Source of the DNA: Salipiger pallidus
GTDB lineage: Bacteria > Pseudomonadota > Alphaproteobacteria > Rhodobacterales > Rhodobacteraceae
DNA: 64,000 bases
NCBI RefSeq assembly: GCF_014643635.1
Contig: NZ_BMJV01000007.1
Coordinates: forward strand, 71,736 to 135,735
Reading direction: 5' to 3'
Numbering within the stretch: the first letter of the stretch is position 1; every line of letters starts with the position of its first letter. The notes beneath the pieces were generated by a model that did no database searches, was not told the origin of the DNA, and saw only the letters and a list, made by a program, of their open reading frames with translations. Shown one piece after another: positions 48,071 to 57,584 of this stretch. The position numbers and the translations under genes are program-made.

Positions 48071-48385
48071 ATGATGAACATCGAACTCGAAACGCTCTCG
48101 CGCCCGGAACTGGAAAAGCTCAAGGCCGACGTTGAAAAAGCTCTCAAAACGATAGACTCCCGCCGTCGCGCAGAGGCCAAGCGCGCCGCTGAAAAGGCCG
48201 CCAAGGAATTTGGCTTCTCTCTCGAAGAAGTCGTGACCGCGACGGATTCCAAAACCTCCAAGGGTGCGCCGAAATACGCCAATCCCGCCGACCCGAGCCA
48301 GACCTGGACCGGCCGTGGCCGCAAACCCAACTGGGTGATCGAGGCGCTCGATTCCGGCAAGTCCATCGACGACCTCGCCATCTGA
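48071..48385 (+). CDS. H-NS-family nucleoid protein (HvrA type)
   Basis: 104 residues. An N-terminal coiled coil ([38 protein letters not shown]) is followed by the H-NS DNA-binding motif [20 protein letters not shown]. HvrA/SPB-type proteins of photosynthetic and marine alphaproteobacteria regulate genes by binding AT-rich DNA. AAGGATCGAA precedes ATG 48071; ATG 48074 is an equal alternative. It shares a TGATG junction with deoD. AT-rich sequence precedes it. Confidence 0.92.
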   Translation: MMNIELETLSRPELEKLKADVEKALKTIDSRRRAEAKRAAEKAAKEFGFSLEEVVTATDSKTSKGAPKYANPADPSQTWTGRGRKPNWVIEALDSGKSIDDLAI

Positions 48386-49089
48386 TGACAGTCCATATCG
48401 GCGCAGAACCCGGCCAGATTGCGGAAACCGTTCTGATGCCCGGTGATCCGCTCCGGGCGGAATGGGCGGCCCATGAATTTCTCGAAAACCCGGTTTGCGT
48501 AAACCGAGTCCGCGGGATGCTGGGCTTTACCGGCACATGGAAAGGCAATCCGGTCACCATTCACGGTTCCGGCATGGGAATGCCCAGCCTTTCCATCTAT
48601 GCCAATGAACTCATTCAGGAATACGGCGCAAAAACGTTGATCCGCATTGGCTCGTGCGGGGCGATGCAAAGCCATGTGAACATCCGTGACGTGATCCTCG
48701 CGATGACCGCTTCGTCGATTTCCACGCCGTCAGTCGGAATCTTTAAGGAATTGAATTTCGCGCCATGCGCGAATTATCAATTGCTGACTGCCGCGGAAAC
48801 CGCCGCACGCAAGCTTGATGCCGCGTGCCACGTGGGCGGGATCTATTCGGCGGACGTCTTCTATGACGAGCGCCCTGATCTCAACGAGATGATGACCCGC
48901 CACGGCATCCTCGGGGTCGAGATGGAAGCGGCCGAGCTTTACAATCTTGCTGCCCGGCACGGCGCTCGGGCGCTTGCGGTGCTTACGGTCTCGGATCACC
49001 TGCTGACCCACGAGGCACTGCCTGCCGAGGACCGTCAGAGCTCGTTCGGGGACATGGTGCAGATCGCTCTGGAGGCGGCCTTTGCCTGA
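48385..49089 (+). CDS. deoD: Purine-nucleoside phosphorylase (DeoD type)
   Basis: A 234-residue hexameric-type phosphorylase that splits purine nucleosides into base and pentose-1-phosphate. Features: [45 protein letters not shown] and the nucleoside-binding Glu/Asp in [17 protein letters not shown] and VSDHLLTHE. Length is normal. Its ATG overlaps the H-NS stop by one base, and the following PLP gene overlaps its 3' end by 8 bases. Confidence 0.95.
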   Translation: MTVHIGAEPGQIAETVLMPGDPLRAEWAAHEFLENPVCVNRVRGMLGFTGTWKGNPVTIHGSGMGMPSLSIYANELIQEYGAKTLIRIGSCGAMQSHVNIRDVILAMTASSISTPSVGIFKELNFAPCANYQLLTAAETAARKLDAACHVGGIYSADVFYDERPDLNEMMTRHGILGVEMEAAELYNLAARHGARALAVLTVSDHLLTHEALPAEDRQSSFGDMVQIALEAAFA

Positions 49090-50401
49090 TCCGGCCAAGC
49101 GCACGTGGTGGCCAGAGGCCTCTCGAGACCTCTTTGACCGGATTGCCCCCGTGGCGTCCGGTCAGTCTGCGGATATCGCGGACCGGCTGGATGCGCTTGC
49201 CAACCGCAACCGCGAGATTCACGAACGCGATTGCTTCAACCTGAACCCCGCCACCAATGTCATGAACCCGCGCGCCGAGGCGCTGCTGGCTTCCGGCCTT
49301 GGCATGCGCCCATCCCTCGGGGCGCCGGGGGACAAGTACGAAACCGGGCTCGAGGCCATCGAGGAGGTTGAGCTGATCGCCGCCTCCCTCGCCTGCGAGA
49401 TCTTCGGCGCCCGTTTCGCCGAGGTTCGCGTCGGGTCCGGCGCGCTCGCCAACCTCTACAGCTTCATGGCGCTGGCCGAGCCCGGCGATTGCATCATCGC
49501 CCCACCGGGCGAGATCGGCGGCCATGTCACACATCACGCGTCGGGATGCGCCGGGCTCTATGGCCTGCTGAGCCACCCTGCCCCGGTCAAAGTCTCCGAC
49601 TACACCGTGGACGTGGACGCGCTGGCCCTGATGGCGCGCGACGTGCGCCCCTCGGTCATCACCCTTGGCGGGTCGCTGAACCTTTGGCCTCACCCGGTGG
49701 CAGAGGTGGCGCAGATCGCCCGCGACGTGGGTGCAAAGTTGGTCTTCGACGCGGCGCATCAATGCGGCATCATCGCGGGGGGCGCGTGGGAAAACCCGCT
49801 TGACCTCGGGGCGGACGTGATGACCATGAGCACCTACAAGTCGCTCGGGGGGCCGCCCTCCGGCCTTATCGTCACCAATGATGCGGCACTGGCCGAAAAG
49901 CTCGACACCATCGCCTTCCCCGGCATGACCGCCAATTTCGATGCATCCAAGACGGCGGCGCTGGCCATGTCCCTGCTCGACTGGCGCGATTACGGCCCGG
50001 CCTACGCGCAGGCCATGCTTGGCCTCGCACAGGCACTAGCCGAGGCGCTGGAAGCCGAGGTGCTTGAGGTGTTCTGCGGCGAGAAAGGTCTTACAGCGTC
50101 CCATCAGTTCGCACTCATGGCCGCGCCCCTCGGTGGCGGTCAGGCAGCATCTCAGCGGCTGCGCAAGGCAGGTTTCCTCGCCTGCGGCATCGGCCTGCCC
50201 GGTCCAGCCGTCGCGGGCGACATGAACGGCCTGCGCATCGGCACGCCAGAGCTCGTGCGCTGGGGCATGACGCCCGACCACGCCCCCCGCCTTGCCGCGC
50301 TGATCGCCACGGCCCTGCGCGGCGGCACCCCCGAGGCGCTGGCCCCGGAGGTTGCGGAGTGGCGGCGCACATTCGATTCGGTCCACTTCATCCACGGCTA
50401 A
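49082..50401 (+). CDS. Divergent serine hydroxymethyltransferase-like PLP enzyme
   Basis: A 439-residue fold-type I PLP enzyme related to GlyA. The Schiff-base region is [20 protein letters not shown] with [14 protein letters not shown] (the lysine is in TYKSL), where GlyA usually has T-x-THKTLRGPRGG. The substrate loop is [19 protein letters not shown] instead of GYPGKRYYGGC. The reaction may therefore differ from SHMT. Start is TTG 49082, supported by GGAGG at 49071-49075, 6 bases upstream; no ATG exists until [10 protein letters not shown]. It overlaps deoD by 8 bases, linking it to nucleoside use. Confidence 0.82.
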   Translation: MPDPAKRTWWPEASRDLFDRIAPVASGQSADIADRLDALANRNREIHERDCFNLNPATNVMNPRAEALLASGLGMRPSLGAPGDKYETGLEAIEEVELIAASLACEIFGARFAEVRVGSGALANLYSFMALAEPGDCIIAPPGEIGGHVTHHASGCAGLYGLLSHPAPVKVSDYTVDVDALALMARDVRPSVITLGGSLNLWPHPVAEVAQIARDVGAKLVFDAAHQCGIIAGGAWENPLDLGADVMTMSTYKSLGGPPSGLIVTNDAALAEKLDTIAFPGMTANFDASKTAALAMSLLDWRDYGPAYAQAMLGLAQALAEALEAEVLEVFCGEKGLTASHQFALMAAPLGGGQAASQRLRKAGFLACGIGLPGPAVAGDMNGLRIGTPELVRWGMTPDHAPRLAALIATALRGGTPEALAPEVAEWRRTFDSVHFIHG

Positions 50402-50534
50402 GATGCCGCCGACGCAGGTTTTCGAGCAGGCGCTGTCTTCGGCATCCGGCCCCTCGGCCGGCGTTCACAAGCCGGGCGAAGGCGATGAGACTTCGATGCC
50501 GTTTCTCGCCTGGGCTAGAGCGCAGCGCGGCCCG

Positions 50535-51380
50535 CTAACGCCCGTGGCTTCCGTCGTAGCCATTGCGCTGCGGCGACTGCCAGTCGGACAACGCCCCCGC
50601 TTCTGGTGTCAGCACCTCGACCTTCAGCGGGAAACAGGCCGCCGTGTCCGAGCTGTGCTCAGACGAGCAATCGCCCCCCGGACAGGCGCTGAGCGCGCCC
50701 AGCAGATCAATTTCGGCGAACAGCGTCAGGTGATCGCCGGGGCGCACGGGGCTGGCCTTCATGAAGTACTGCCCGGTGTCGCGGGTAAAGCCGGTGCACA
50801 TGAAGACGTTGAGCACGTCATGCACATGCGGCTCGGCCTCCTTCAAGGTCATCCCCGTGGCGTCTGCCAATGCGCGGACAAGGTTGGAATGGCAGCAATG
50901 GTGGTACTGCGAGTCCGCCAGAAGGTTGCCGGTGTAGGGATCGCAGCGCGTGCCGATCACGTCATGCACCGACCCGCCGAAGCCGTCGATGCCGTACCAG
51001 CCCAGCGTGTCCTCCACGATGGTCGCCATGGGGCGCAGGTGGGGGAAGCTGGACCAGAGCCGTTCACCGGTGGTGACATGGGTGCCGTGCAGGGCGCGGG
51101 TCTTGCCGCTGTAGAAGCGCTCGGTAAGGTCCTGCGCGTTCCACAGGTTGAGGTCCCCCACCTGCGGCCCGTCGACCGAGGTGATGCGGAAGAAGCTGCC
51201 CGCAGGCACCCGGAAGGCGCAGGCGTCGCGCGGCGGGGCAAGGACGGTGTCGGTGACCTCTGCCCCGGCAAGCGCCTGCCCGTAGAGGCCGAGGTCCGGC
51301 TGCGGCAGGCTGTCGTTGGGATAGCAGATGACGGGCGGAACGGCGCGGCGCGCCTCGGCGTCGGGGGGCGGTTTGGTCAT
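50535..51380 (-). CDS. DUF1989 family protein (urea carboxylase-associated type)
   Basis: 281 residues. The family signature is visible in CAFRVPAGSFFRITSVDGPQ, VGDLNLWNAQDLTERFYSGK and GFGGSVHDVIGTRCDPYTG with the late CCHSNLVRALAD and EPHVHDVLNVFMCTGF. Histidine and cysteine residues probably hold a metal. Members are found with urea carboxylase or guanidine and amine use; the reaction here is unknown. It is the last gene of a six-gene unit after livF (54 bases). Confidence 0.85.
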   Translation of the reverse strand: MTKPPPDAEARRAVPPVICYPNDSLPQPDLGLYGQALAGAEVTDTVLAPPRDACAFRVPAGSFFRITSVDGPQVGDLNLWNAQDLTERFYSGKTRALHGTHVTTGERLWSSFPHLRPMATIVEDTLGWYGIDGFGGSVHDVIGTRCDPYTGNLLADSQYHHCCHSNLVRALADATGMTLKEAEPHVHDVLNVFMCTGFTRDTGQYFMKASPVRPGDHLTLFAEIDLLGALSACPGGDCSSEHSSDTAACFPLKVEVLTPEAGALSDWQSPQRNGYDGSHGR

Positions 51381-51434
51381 TGGATGGCTCCTTCTCCCGG
51401 CGAGGGAACCCTACCGACGCGCAATAGGCAAGGC

Positions 51435-52121
51435 TCAGACCCCGAGATGCCGCGCGCTGATGTCCGGCGTGAGCGCCGCCATCTCCCCGGCCCAGACGCT
51501 GCGCCCCCGTTCGAGGATCACCGCGCGGTCACAGGCGCCGCGCAGCTCCTTCAGGGACTTGTCGATGACCAGCATGGCCATGCCGCTGTCGCGCTTGAGG
51601 CGGGCGATGGCGGCCCAGATCTCGGCGCGGACGGTGGGGGCCAGCCCCTCGGTCGCCTCGTCAAGGATCAGAAGGCGCGGATTGGTCATCAGCGCTCGGC
51701 CGATGGCCAGCATCTGCTGTTCCCCCCCCGAGAGCGATGCCGCCCTCTGACCATGCCGCTCGCCCAGCCGGGGAAACAGCGCCTCGACGCGGGCTATGTC
51801 CCAATGGCCGGGCCGGGCAGCGGCCACGAGGTTCTCGGACACCGTAAGGTCGCGGAAACAGCGCCGCCCCTCGGGCACGAGGCCAAGCCCCAGCCGCGCC
51901 GCCTTGTGGCTGGGAAGGCGCGACAGGTCATGGCCGTCGAACACGAGCGTGCCCTTGGCGGGCAACATCCGGCAGATGCATCGCACCGTGGTGGTCTTGC
52001 CCATGCCGTTGCGGCCCATCATGGCCACCGCCTCACCCTCAGCAATGTCCAGCGACACGCCGAACAGCGCCTGCGCCGCGCCGTAGGAGGCGGTCACATC
52101 GGTCAGCGACAGCAGCGTCAT
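51435..52121 (-). CDS. livF: Liv-type ABC transporter ATP-binding protein
   Basis: 228 residues. Walker A MGRNGMGKTTTV, signature LSGGEQQMLAIGRAL and Walker B LLILDEATEGLAP. The LivF pattern VTASYGAAQALFGVSLDIAEG starts the protein. It works with LivG, LivH, LivM and LivK. It overlaps livG by ATGA (52118-52121). Confidence 0.94.
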   Translation of the reverse strand: MTLLSLTDVTASYGAAQALFGVSLDIAEGEAVAMMGRNGMGKTTTVRCICRMLPAKGTLVFDGHDLSRLPSHKAARLGLGLVPEGRRCFRDLTVSENLVAAARPGHWDIARVEALFPRLGERHGQRAASLSGGEQQMLAIGRALMTNPRLLILDEATEGLAPTVRAEIWAAIARLKRDSGMAMLVIDKSLKELRGACDRAVILERGRSVWAGEMAALTPDISARHLGV

Positions 52122-52864
52122 GCCTCATCCCCCAAGTAGGCCTCGCGCACCGCGGCATCGCGGCGGATCTCGTCCACGGTGCCGGTGGCGATGATGCGCC
52201 CGTAGACCAGCACGCTGATCCGATCTGCAAGGGCAAACACCGCGTCCATGTCATGCTCGACCAGCAGGATCGGCGCGGTGCGTTTCAGATCCGCAAGGAA
52301 GCTGGTGAGCTGGGCCGAGCCCTCCTGCCCCAGCCCCGCCATCGGCTCGTCCATCACGAAGGCCTTCGGCTCCAGCGTCAGAGCTACGGCAACCTCGAGC
52401 TGGCGGCGCTGGCCGTGGCTGAGATCGGCGGTGCGCACATCCCTCAGATCAGCCAGACCCACCGCATCCAGCGCGGCCTCGGCCCTGCCCTTCAGGCCTC
52501 GGTCGCGGGCCACGGGGGCAAAGAAGTGCCACGGCTTGCCGCTGGCCCCAAGCGCACCCAGCAGGGCGTTTTGCAGCACCGTGTCCTCCATCGCCAGCGC
52601 CGAGGTCTGGAAGGTCCGCGCCAGCCCCATCCGCGCCCGCGCCGCCACCGGCTGAGCTGTCACGTTGCACCCGAGGAAGCTCACCGTCCCTGCATCGGGG
52701 GCAAGCGATCCGCACAGCTGCGCGATCAGCGTGGATTTGCCCGCGCCGTTGGGGCCGATTATGGCGTGGATCTCGCCCTCACGCAGGGTCAGGCTCACCC
52801 CGTCGGTGGCCTTGAGTGCGCCGAAGGATTTGCGCAAGTCGGTGGCGGCAAGAACGGCGGTCAT
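52118..52864 (-). CDS. livG: Liv-type ABC transporter ATP-binding protein
   Basis: 248 residues. Walker A GPNGAGKSTLIAQL, signature LSHGQRRQLEVAVAL (the SHGQ form typical of LivG), Walker B FVMDEPMAGLG and the C-terminal TGTVDEIRRDAAVREAYLGD. The start ATG 52864 lies in ATGA shared with livM. The frame stays open upstream into livM but only as a shadow. Confidence 0.94.
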   Translation of the reverse strand: MTAVLAATDLRKSFGALKATDGVSLTLREGEIHAIIGPNGAGKSTLIAQLCGSLAPDAGTVSFLGCNVTAQPVAARARMGLARTFQTSALAMEDTVLQNALLGALGASGKPWHFFAPVARDRGLKGRAEAALDAVGLADLRDVRTADLSHGQRRQLEVAVALTLEPKAFVMDEPMAGLGQEGSAQLTSFLADLKRTAPILLVEHDMDAVFALADRISVLVYGRIIATGTVDEIRRDAAVREAYLGDEA

Positions 52865-53835
52865 TTGCGTGCCCCCGCGATCATGCCCACAAGGCCGCCC
52901 TTCCCGAACAGCACCACCAGCAGTAGCACGAGGCCAAGGAAGATCTGCCAGTATTCGCTGACCCCGCCCAGCCAGTGTTCGATCAGCACGTAGAACCCTG
53001 CCCCGGCCACCGGGCCGAACAGGCGCGCCACGCCGCCGATGATGACGAAGACCATGATTTCGCCCGACATCTGCCAGCTGAGCATGGTGGGCGACACAAA
53101 GCGGTTGAGGTCCGCGAACAGCGCTCCTGCCAGCCCGGTGATCGCCCCCGACAGCACCAGCGCCACCAGTTGCAGGCGGGGCGGGTCGAGCCCCACCGCC
53201 CGCACACGGTCCGGTACCTGCCGCGCTGCGTTCAGAGCCAGCCCGAAGCGCGAGCGCATCAGCGCCCGGTTCAGCGCCAATACCAGCAAAAGCCAGGCAA
53301 GGCAGATGCCATAGAACTGGATCGGGACAAGCGTGTTCAGCCCCGGAAAGCCGTTGCGGACATAGATCGACAGCCCGTCCTCGCCACCGTAGGTGGGCCA
53401 TGAGGTGGCGAAGAAATAGGCCATCTGACCGAAGGCCAGCGTGATCATGATGAAGTAGACGCCCGAGGTCCGCAGGCTCAGCAGCCCGATGAGCCATGCC
53501 GCCAGCCCTGAGGCTAGCACCGCCACCAGCCAGATGATGGGCATGGACTTGGTGCCTTCGATCAGGAAGGGCGCCTCCATGATCGGCGTATAGTTTTGCG
53601 CGTGGCTGGCGAGGATGCCCATGGCATAGCCGCCGATGCCGAAGAACACCGCGTGGCCGAGGCTCACCAGCCCGCCAAGGCCAAGCGCGATATTGAGGCC
53701 CACGGCAGCCAGCGCGAAGATCACCGCGCGGGTGGCAAGGGTGATGGTGAAGGGCTCATCGGCCCAGAGCGCCCACGCGGGCACGGCAAACAGCGCCAGC
53801 ACCAGCGCGGCGTTCAGCAGGCGTTCGCGGGTCAT
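52861..53835 (-). CDS. livM: Liv-type ABC transporter permease
   Basis: 324 residues, about ten membrane helices. LivM features: GLNIALGLGGLVSLGHAVFF, GIGGYAMGILASH and the coupling loop LNAARQVPDRVRAVGLDPPR. It overlaps livH by 4 bases and livG by 4 bases. Confidence 0.94.
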   Translation of the reverse strand: MTRERLLNAALVLALFAVPAWALWADEPFTITLATRAVIFALAAVGLNIALGLGGLVSLGHAVFFGIGGYAMGILASHAQNYTPIMEAPFLIEGTKSMPIIWLVAVLASGLAAWLIGLLSLRTSGVYFIMITLAFGQMAYFFATSWPTYGGEDGLSIYVRNGFPGLNTLVPIQFYGICLAWLLLVLALNRALMRSRFGLALNAARQVPDRVRAVGLDPPRLQLVALVLSGAITGLAGALFADLNRFVSPTMLSWQMSGEIMVFVIIGGVARLFGPVAGAGFYVLIEHWLGGVSEYWQIFLGLVLLLVVLFGKGGLVGMIAGARK

Positions 53836-54752
53836 GAGCGGGCTCCGAACAGGCCCGTGGGACGCCAGATCAGCACCCCGGCCATTAGCACGTAGATCGC
53901 CATGGACGAGAACGCCGACCCGAGGGTCGCCGCGCTCGACGCATCGGTGAAGAGCTTGAAGAGTTCCGGCAAAAGCACGCTTCCCAGCGTGCCAGTCAGG
54001 CCCACCAGAAGCGCCCCGATGAGCGCCCCCCGGATGGAGCCGATGCCACCGATGACGATGACCACGAAAGCGAGGATCAGAACCGGCTCGCCCATACCCA
54101 CCTGCACCGACTGGATCGCACCGACCAGCGCCCCCGCCAGCCCCGCAAGCCCCGCCCCAAGGGCAAAGACCAGCGTGTAGAGCCTGCCGATGTCGACGCC
54201 GAGGGCGGCGATCATCTCGCGGTCGTTCTCACCGGCGCGGATGCGGATGCCAAGCCTCGTGCGGGCGTTCAGCCACCACAGCCCAACGCCCACCACCAGC
54301 CCCACGCCGATCAGCGCTAGCCGGTAGGCAGGATAGGTGATGCCGCCCGGCAGCTGAACCGTACCCGACAGCCAGTCCGGCGTGTCTAGGTACAGCGGGA
54401 AGGAGCCAAAGGCCCAGCGGGTGCCTTCCGAAAAGATCAGGATCAGCGCGAAGGTGGCCAGCACCTGATCGAGGTGATCCCGGGCATAAAGCCGCCGGAT
54501 CACCACCACCTCCATCAGAGCCCCCGCAAGCGCCGCTCCTGCAAGAGCTGTCACCAGCGCCAGCACGAAGGACCCGGTGAGGCCCGCCACCGTGGCCGCC
54601 GCGAAGGCCCCCACCATGTAAAGCGAGCCATGGGCAAGGTTGATGAGCCCCATGACGCCGAAGATCAGCGTGAGGCCCGCCGCCATGAGGAACAGCATGA
54701 CGCCGGATTGCAGGCCGTTGAGGACCTGTTCAGCAAGCAGGATCGGGGACAT
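53832..54752 (-). CDS. livH: Liv-type ABC transporter permease
   Basis: 306 residues, about eight membrane helices. LivH features: LNGLQSGVMLFLMAAGLTLI, FGVMGLINLAHGSLYMVGAF and the coupling loop RAGENDREMIAALGVDIGRL. It is separated from livK by 155 bases, where I see only a weak GCGGA/TCCGC stem. Confidence 0.94.
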   Translation of the reverse strand: MSPILLAEQVLNGLQSGVMLFLMAAGLTLIFGVMGLINLAHGSLYMVGAFAAATVAGLTGSFVLALVTALAGAALAGALMEVVVIRRLYARDHLDQVLATFALILIFSEGTRWAFGSFPLYLDTPDWLSGTVQLPGGITYPAYRLALIGVGLVVGVGLWWLNARTRLGIRIRAGENDREMIAALGVDIGRLYTLVFALGAGLAGLAGALVGAIQSVQVGMGEPVLILAFVVIVIGGIGSIRGALIGALLVGLTGTLGSVLLPELFKLFTDASSAATLGSAFSSMAIYVLMAGVLIWRPTGLFGARS

Positions 54753-54907
54753 CTTGGGGCCGTTTTCGTGAGCGCGGACCGGGGAAGAACGCAGACTGAG
54801 AGACAGAGGCGAGCAGCACAGGGCCGGTCGGCTGCGATAGGTGCGGTCAGGGCGACGCGGACCGGTTCTCGCGGATCAAGTCCGCAGCCGGGCCGCGCCC
54901 CGCGCCA

Positions 54908-56053
54908 TCACATCTTGCACTCGTCCACGTAGGCCGACGAGCGGTCCTCGATCACCGTGGAAACAAGGTGGTTGGTCAGCACGTCACCTTCCTTGACCAC
55001 CTCGCGGATGTAGATGTCCTGAATCGGGTGGTTGTTGGTATCGAACTTGAAATCGCCACGCACACTGTCGAAATCAGCCTCTTTCAGCGCCGCGCGGAAG
55101 GCATCCGCATCCGACGGCTCGGCCTTCTCGAGCGCCGATAGCATGAGGTTCGCGGTGTCATAGCCGTAGGCTGCGTAGATCGACGGCAGGCGGTCGTACT
55201 TTTCCTCAAAGGCCGAGACGAAGGCGGCGTTCGCCTCATTGTCGAGATCCTTGGACCAGTTCGCGCCATTCTTCACCCCGAGCGCCGCGTCCCCGAGGGC
55301 GGGCAGCATCGACTGGTCGAACGAGAACGCCGGGCCCATCACCGGCAGGTCGATCCCCGCATCGGCGAACTGCTTGACGAAGCTGATGCCCATGCCGCCC
55401 GGCAGGAAGAAGAAGATGCTGTCAGCTCCACTGGCGCGGATCTGCGCGATCTCGGCGGCATAGTCGGTCTGGCCCAGCTGGGTATAGACCTCGCCCGCGA
55501 GATCGCCCTCGTAGTAGCGCTTGAACCCTGCAAGGCTGTCCTGCCCGGCGGGGTAGTTGGGTGCCATGATGAAGGGGTTCGAGAACCCTTCGGACTTGGC
55601 ATAGGCCCCTGCCGCCTCGTGCAGGTTGTCGTTCTGGTAGCTCACCGCGAAGTAGTTGGGGTTGCAGCCACGACCCGCCAGCTGCGCGGGGGCGGCGTTG
55701 GTGGACAGGTAGAACTTGCCCTGCGCCGTCGCGGCAGGCACCACCGCCATGGCAAGGTTGGACCACACGATGCCGGTGAGAATGTCGACCTTGTCTGACT
55801 GGATCATCTTGTCGGCGATCTGCACCGCCACGTCCGGCTTGCGCTGATCATCCTCGATGGCGATCTCGATGTCATCACGCGCCGCCTGCTCCATCCCGAG
55901 CATGAAGCCATCGCGGGTGTCGATGCCAAGGCTTGCACCGCCGCCCGACAGCGTGGTGATGACGCCGACCTTGACCTCGGCCTGCGCGGCGGCGGTCATG
56001 GCGGCAGTCGTGGCAGCAAGGCTTGCAGCCGCAAGCAGCGTGGTCCTGATCAT
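54908..56053 (-). CDS. livK: Liv-type periplasmic substrate-binding protein
   Basis: 381 residues with a Sec signal peptide (LLAAASLAATTAAMTAAAQA, cleavage near residue 24). The family 6 binding domain shows VGVITTLSGGGASLGIDTRD and YGYDTANLMLSALEKAEP. Related proteins bind branched-chain amino acids, amides or urea; with the downstream DUF1989 gene, a nitrogen compound such as urea or an amide is a fair guess but not shown. First gene of the livKHMGF-DUF1989 cluster. Confidence 0.9.
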   Translation of the reverse strand: MIRTTLLAAASLAATTAAMTAAAQAEVKVGVITTLSGGGASLGIDTRDGFMLGMEQAARDDIEIAIEDDQRKPDVAVQIADKMIQSDKVDILTGIVWSNLAMAVVPAATAQGKFYLSTNAAPAQLAGRGCNPNYFAVSYQNDNLHEAAGAYAKSEGFSNPFIMAPNYPAGQDSLAGFKRYYEGDLAGEVYTQLGQTDYAAEIAQIRASGADSIFFFLPGGMGISFVKQFADAGIDLPVMGPAFSFDQSMLPALGDAALGVKNGANWSKDLDNEANAAFVSAFEEKYDRLPSIYAAYGYDTANLMLSALEKAEPSDADAFRAALKEADFDSVRGDFKFDTNNHPIQDIYIREVVKEGDVLTNHLVSTVIEDRSSAYVDECKM

Positions 56054-56166
56054 GTGGAAACTCCCTGTCGTCCCGTGGCCGGATCTGCGCCCGGCGCGTC
56101 ATTTGCGCCAAGGGTTAACGGAAAAACGAGGGATGTCCATGCAGGAAGGCCCGCAAAAGCCGAGGC

Positions 56167-56370
56167 TCAGGCGTCCTTGCCGGGGGCGAAGCAGCGGTCG
56201 GGGCTTTTGCCCGGCACACCGTCCACCTCGGCGCCGCACTGGATGCAGGTCCAGTGGGTGATCTCACCCTGCCTGCGCTCGCGCCAGCGGCAGGCACGCT
56301 GATCGCGGTGCCGCATGTTGAAGACAAGCAGGATGATGAAAGCGACAACGAAGCCCACGGCGAAGATCAC
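56167..56370 (-). CDS. Small membrane protein with CxxC motif
   Basis: 67 residues. It starts with a hydrophobic helix (IFAVGFVVAFIILLVFNM), then basic residues and a short cysteine region (CRWRERRQGE, WTCIQCGAEVDGVPGKSPDR, C near the end) suggesting a zinc-ribbon-like metal site. GTG 56370 is the start, with GAGG 6 bases upstream. Family and function unknown. It lies 114 bases upstream of livK on the same strand. Confidence 0.7.
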   Translation of the reverse strand: MIFAVGFVVAFIILLVFNMRHRDQRACRWRERRQGEITHWTCIQCGAEVDGVPGKSPDRCFAPGKDA

Positions 56371-56458
56371 CGGGGGCCTCGTTCGGATCCGTGACTAACC
56401 ATGAGGGAAAGAATGGCGCGGAAGATCCGTTTGTCCAGAGCCGGAATCGCGAGCGCGA

Positions 56459-56608
56459 TCAGGCAGCTTCGTAATAGGTGAAGCCAGCGTCATCGTCTTC
56501 GGAAACGGCTTCGGCAGCCTGATGCACCAGAACGGGCTCGGGCTGGTAGTAGGCATAGGCTTCGTCGAGAATGGCGAGCGCTTCGGCGGCGGAGGTGGTC
56601 TGGGTCAT
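56459..56608 (-). CDS. Small acidic hypothetical protein
   Basis: 49 residues: TTSAAEALAILDEAYAYYQP, then PVLVHQAAEAVSEDDDAGFT and a YYEAA end. It is acidic and Tyr/Ala-rich. ATG 56608 has AAAGG 8 bases upstream; an in-frame ATG 56641 with GGGAGG just before it would add 11 residues (MEPKTHRKVQP). Either could be used. Function unknown. It lies downstream of sdhB across a hairpin. Confidence 0.6.
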   Translation of the reverse strand: MTQTTSAAEALAILDEAYAYYQPEPVLVHQAAEAVSEDDDAGFTYYEAA

Positions 56609-56742
56609 CGGTTGGACCTTTCGGTGCGTCTTTGGTTCCATCGTTCCTCCCTCTGACCTCCAGATAGTCCTTGCTGCTGTGCAGCGCACCCCGTGATTGC
56701 GCAAACTTGCCCTGCGCGCTGTGCAATGCTCGCGCCAACGCA

Positions 56743-56776
56743 GACGCGCCGCCCTCTTTCCAGAGAGCGGCGCGTC
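56743..56776 (-). terminator. Hairpin after sdhB
   Basis: GACGCGCCG and CGGCGCGTC pair, with inner CTCTC/GAGGG, 29 bases after the sdhB stop. No T-run follows, so it may stabilise the 3' end rather than terminate. Confidence 0.45.
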
Positions 56777-56804
56777 CAAATTTGCGGCAAATCGCTGCGC
56801 TGGC

Positions 56805-57584
56805 TCAGACTTGGCGGTTGAGCATCATCTTCTTGATCTCTGCGATGGACTTTGCCGGGTTGAGACCCTTGGGGCAGGTCTTGGTGCAGTTCATGATCGT
56901 GTGGCAACGGTACAGCTTGAACGGATCCTCGAGCGCATCGAGACGCTCGCCAGTGGCCTCATCGCGGCTGTCAATGATCCAGCGGTAGGCGTGCAGCAGC
57001 GCGGCCGGGCCGAGGTAGCGGTCGGAGTTCCACCAGTAGCTTGGGCACGCGGTCGAGCAGGACGCACACATCACGCATTCATAGAGACCATCGAGCTTCT
57101 TGCGGTCCTCGATGGACTGCCTCCACTCCTTCTCGGGGCGGTTTGTCTTGGTCTCCAGCCACGGCATGATCGAGGCGTGCTGCGCGTAGAAATGCGTCAG
57201 GTCGGGGATCAGGTCCTTGACCACGGGCATGTGCGGCAGCGGGTAGATGCGCACGTCACCCTTCACCTCGTCGAGGCCGTAGATGCAGGCCAGCGTGTTG
57301 ATCCCGTCGATGTTCATGGCGCAGGATCCGCAGATCCCCTCGCGACAGGAGCGACGGAAGGTCAGGGTCGGGTCGATCTCGTTCTTGATCTTGATAAGCG
57401 CGTCGAGAACCATCGGGCCGCACTTGTCCATGTCGAGGTAGTAGGTGTCGACGCTGGGGTTCTGGCCGTCTTCGGCGTTCCAGCGATAGATCTTGAACGC
57501 CCGGACATTGGTCGCGCCCTCGGGCTTCGGCCAGGTCTTGCCGGTACGGATCTTGGAGTTCTTGGGAAGCGTGAACTGAACCAT
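56805..57584 (-). CDS. sdhB: Succinate dehydrogenase iron-sulfur subunit
   Basis: 259 residues. The plant-type [2Fe-2S] motif [15 protein letters not shown] is near residues 80-95; the C-terminal [4Fe-4S]/[3Fe-4S] motifs are [13 protein letters not shown] and [20 protein letters not shown]. It moves electrons from SdhA flavin to quinone at the membrane. Last core gene of the sdh operon, separated from sdhA by three extra genes. Confidence 0.97.
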   Translation of the reverse strand: MVQFTLPKNSKIRTGKTWPKPEGATNVRAFKIYRWNAEDGQNPSVDTYYLDMDKCGPMVLDALIKIKNEIDPTLTFRRSCREGICGSCAMNIDGINTLACIYGLDEVKGDVRIYPLPHMPVVKDLIPDLTHFYAQHASIMPWLETKTNRPEKEWRQSIEDRKKLDGLYECVMCASCSTACPSYWWNSDRYLGPAALLHAYRWIIDSRDEATGERLDALEDPFKLYRCHTIMNCTKTCPKGLNPAKSIAEIKKMMLNRQV

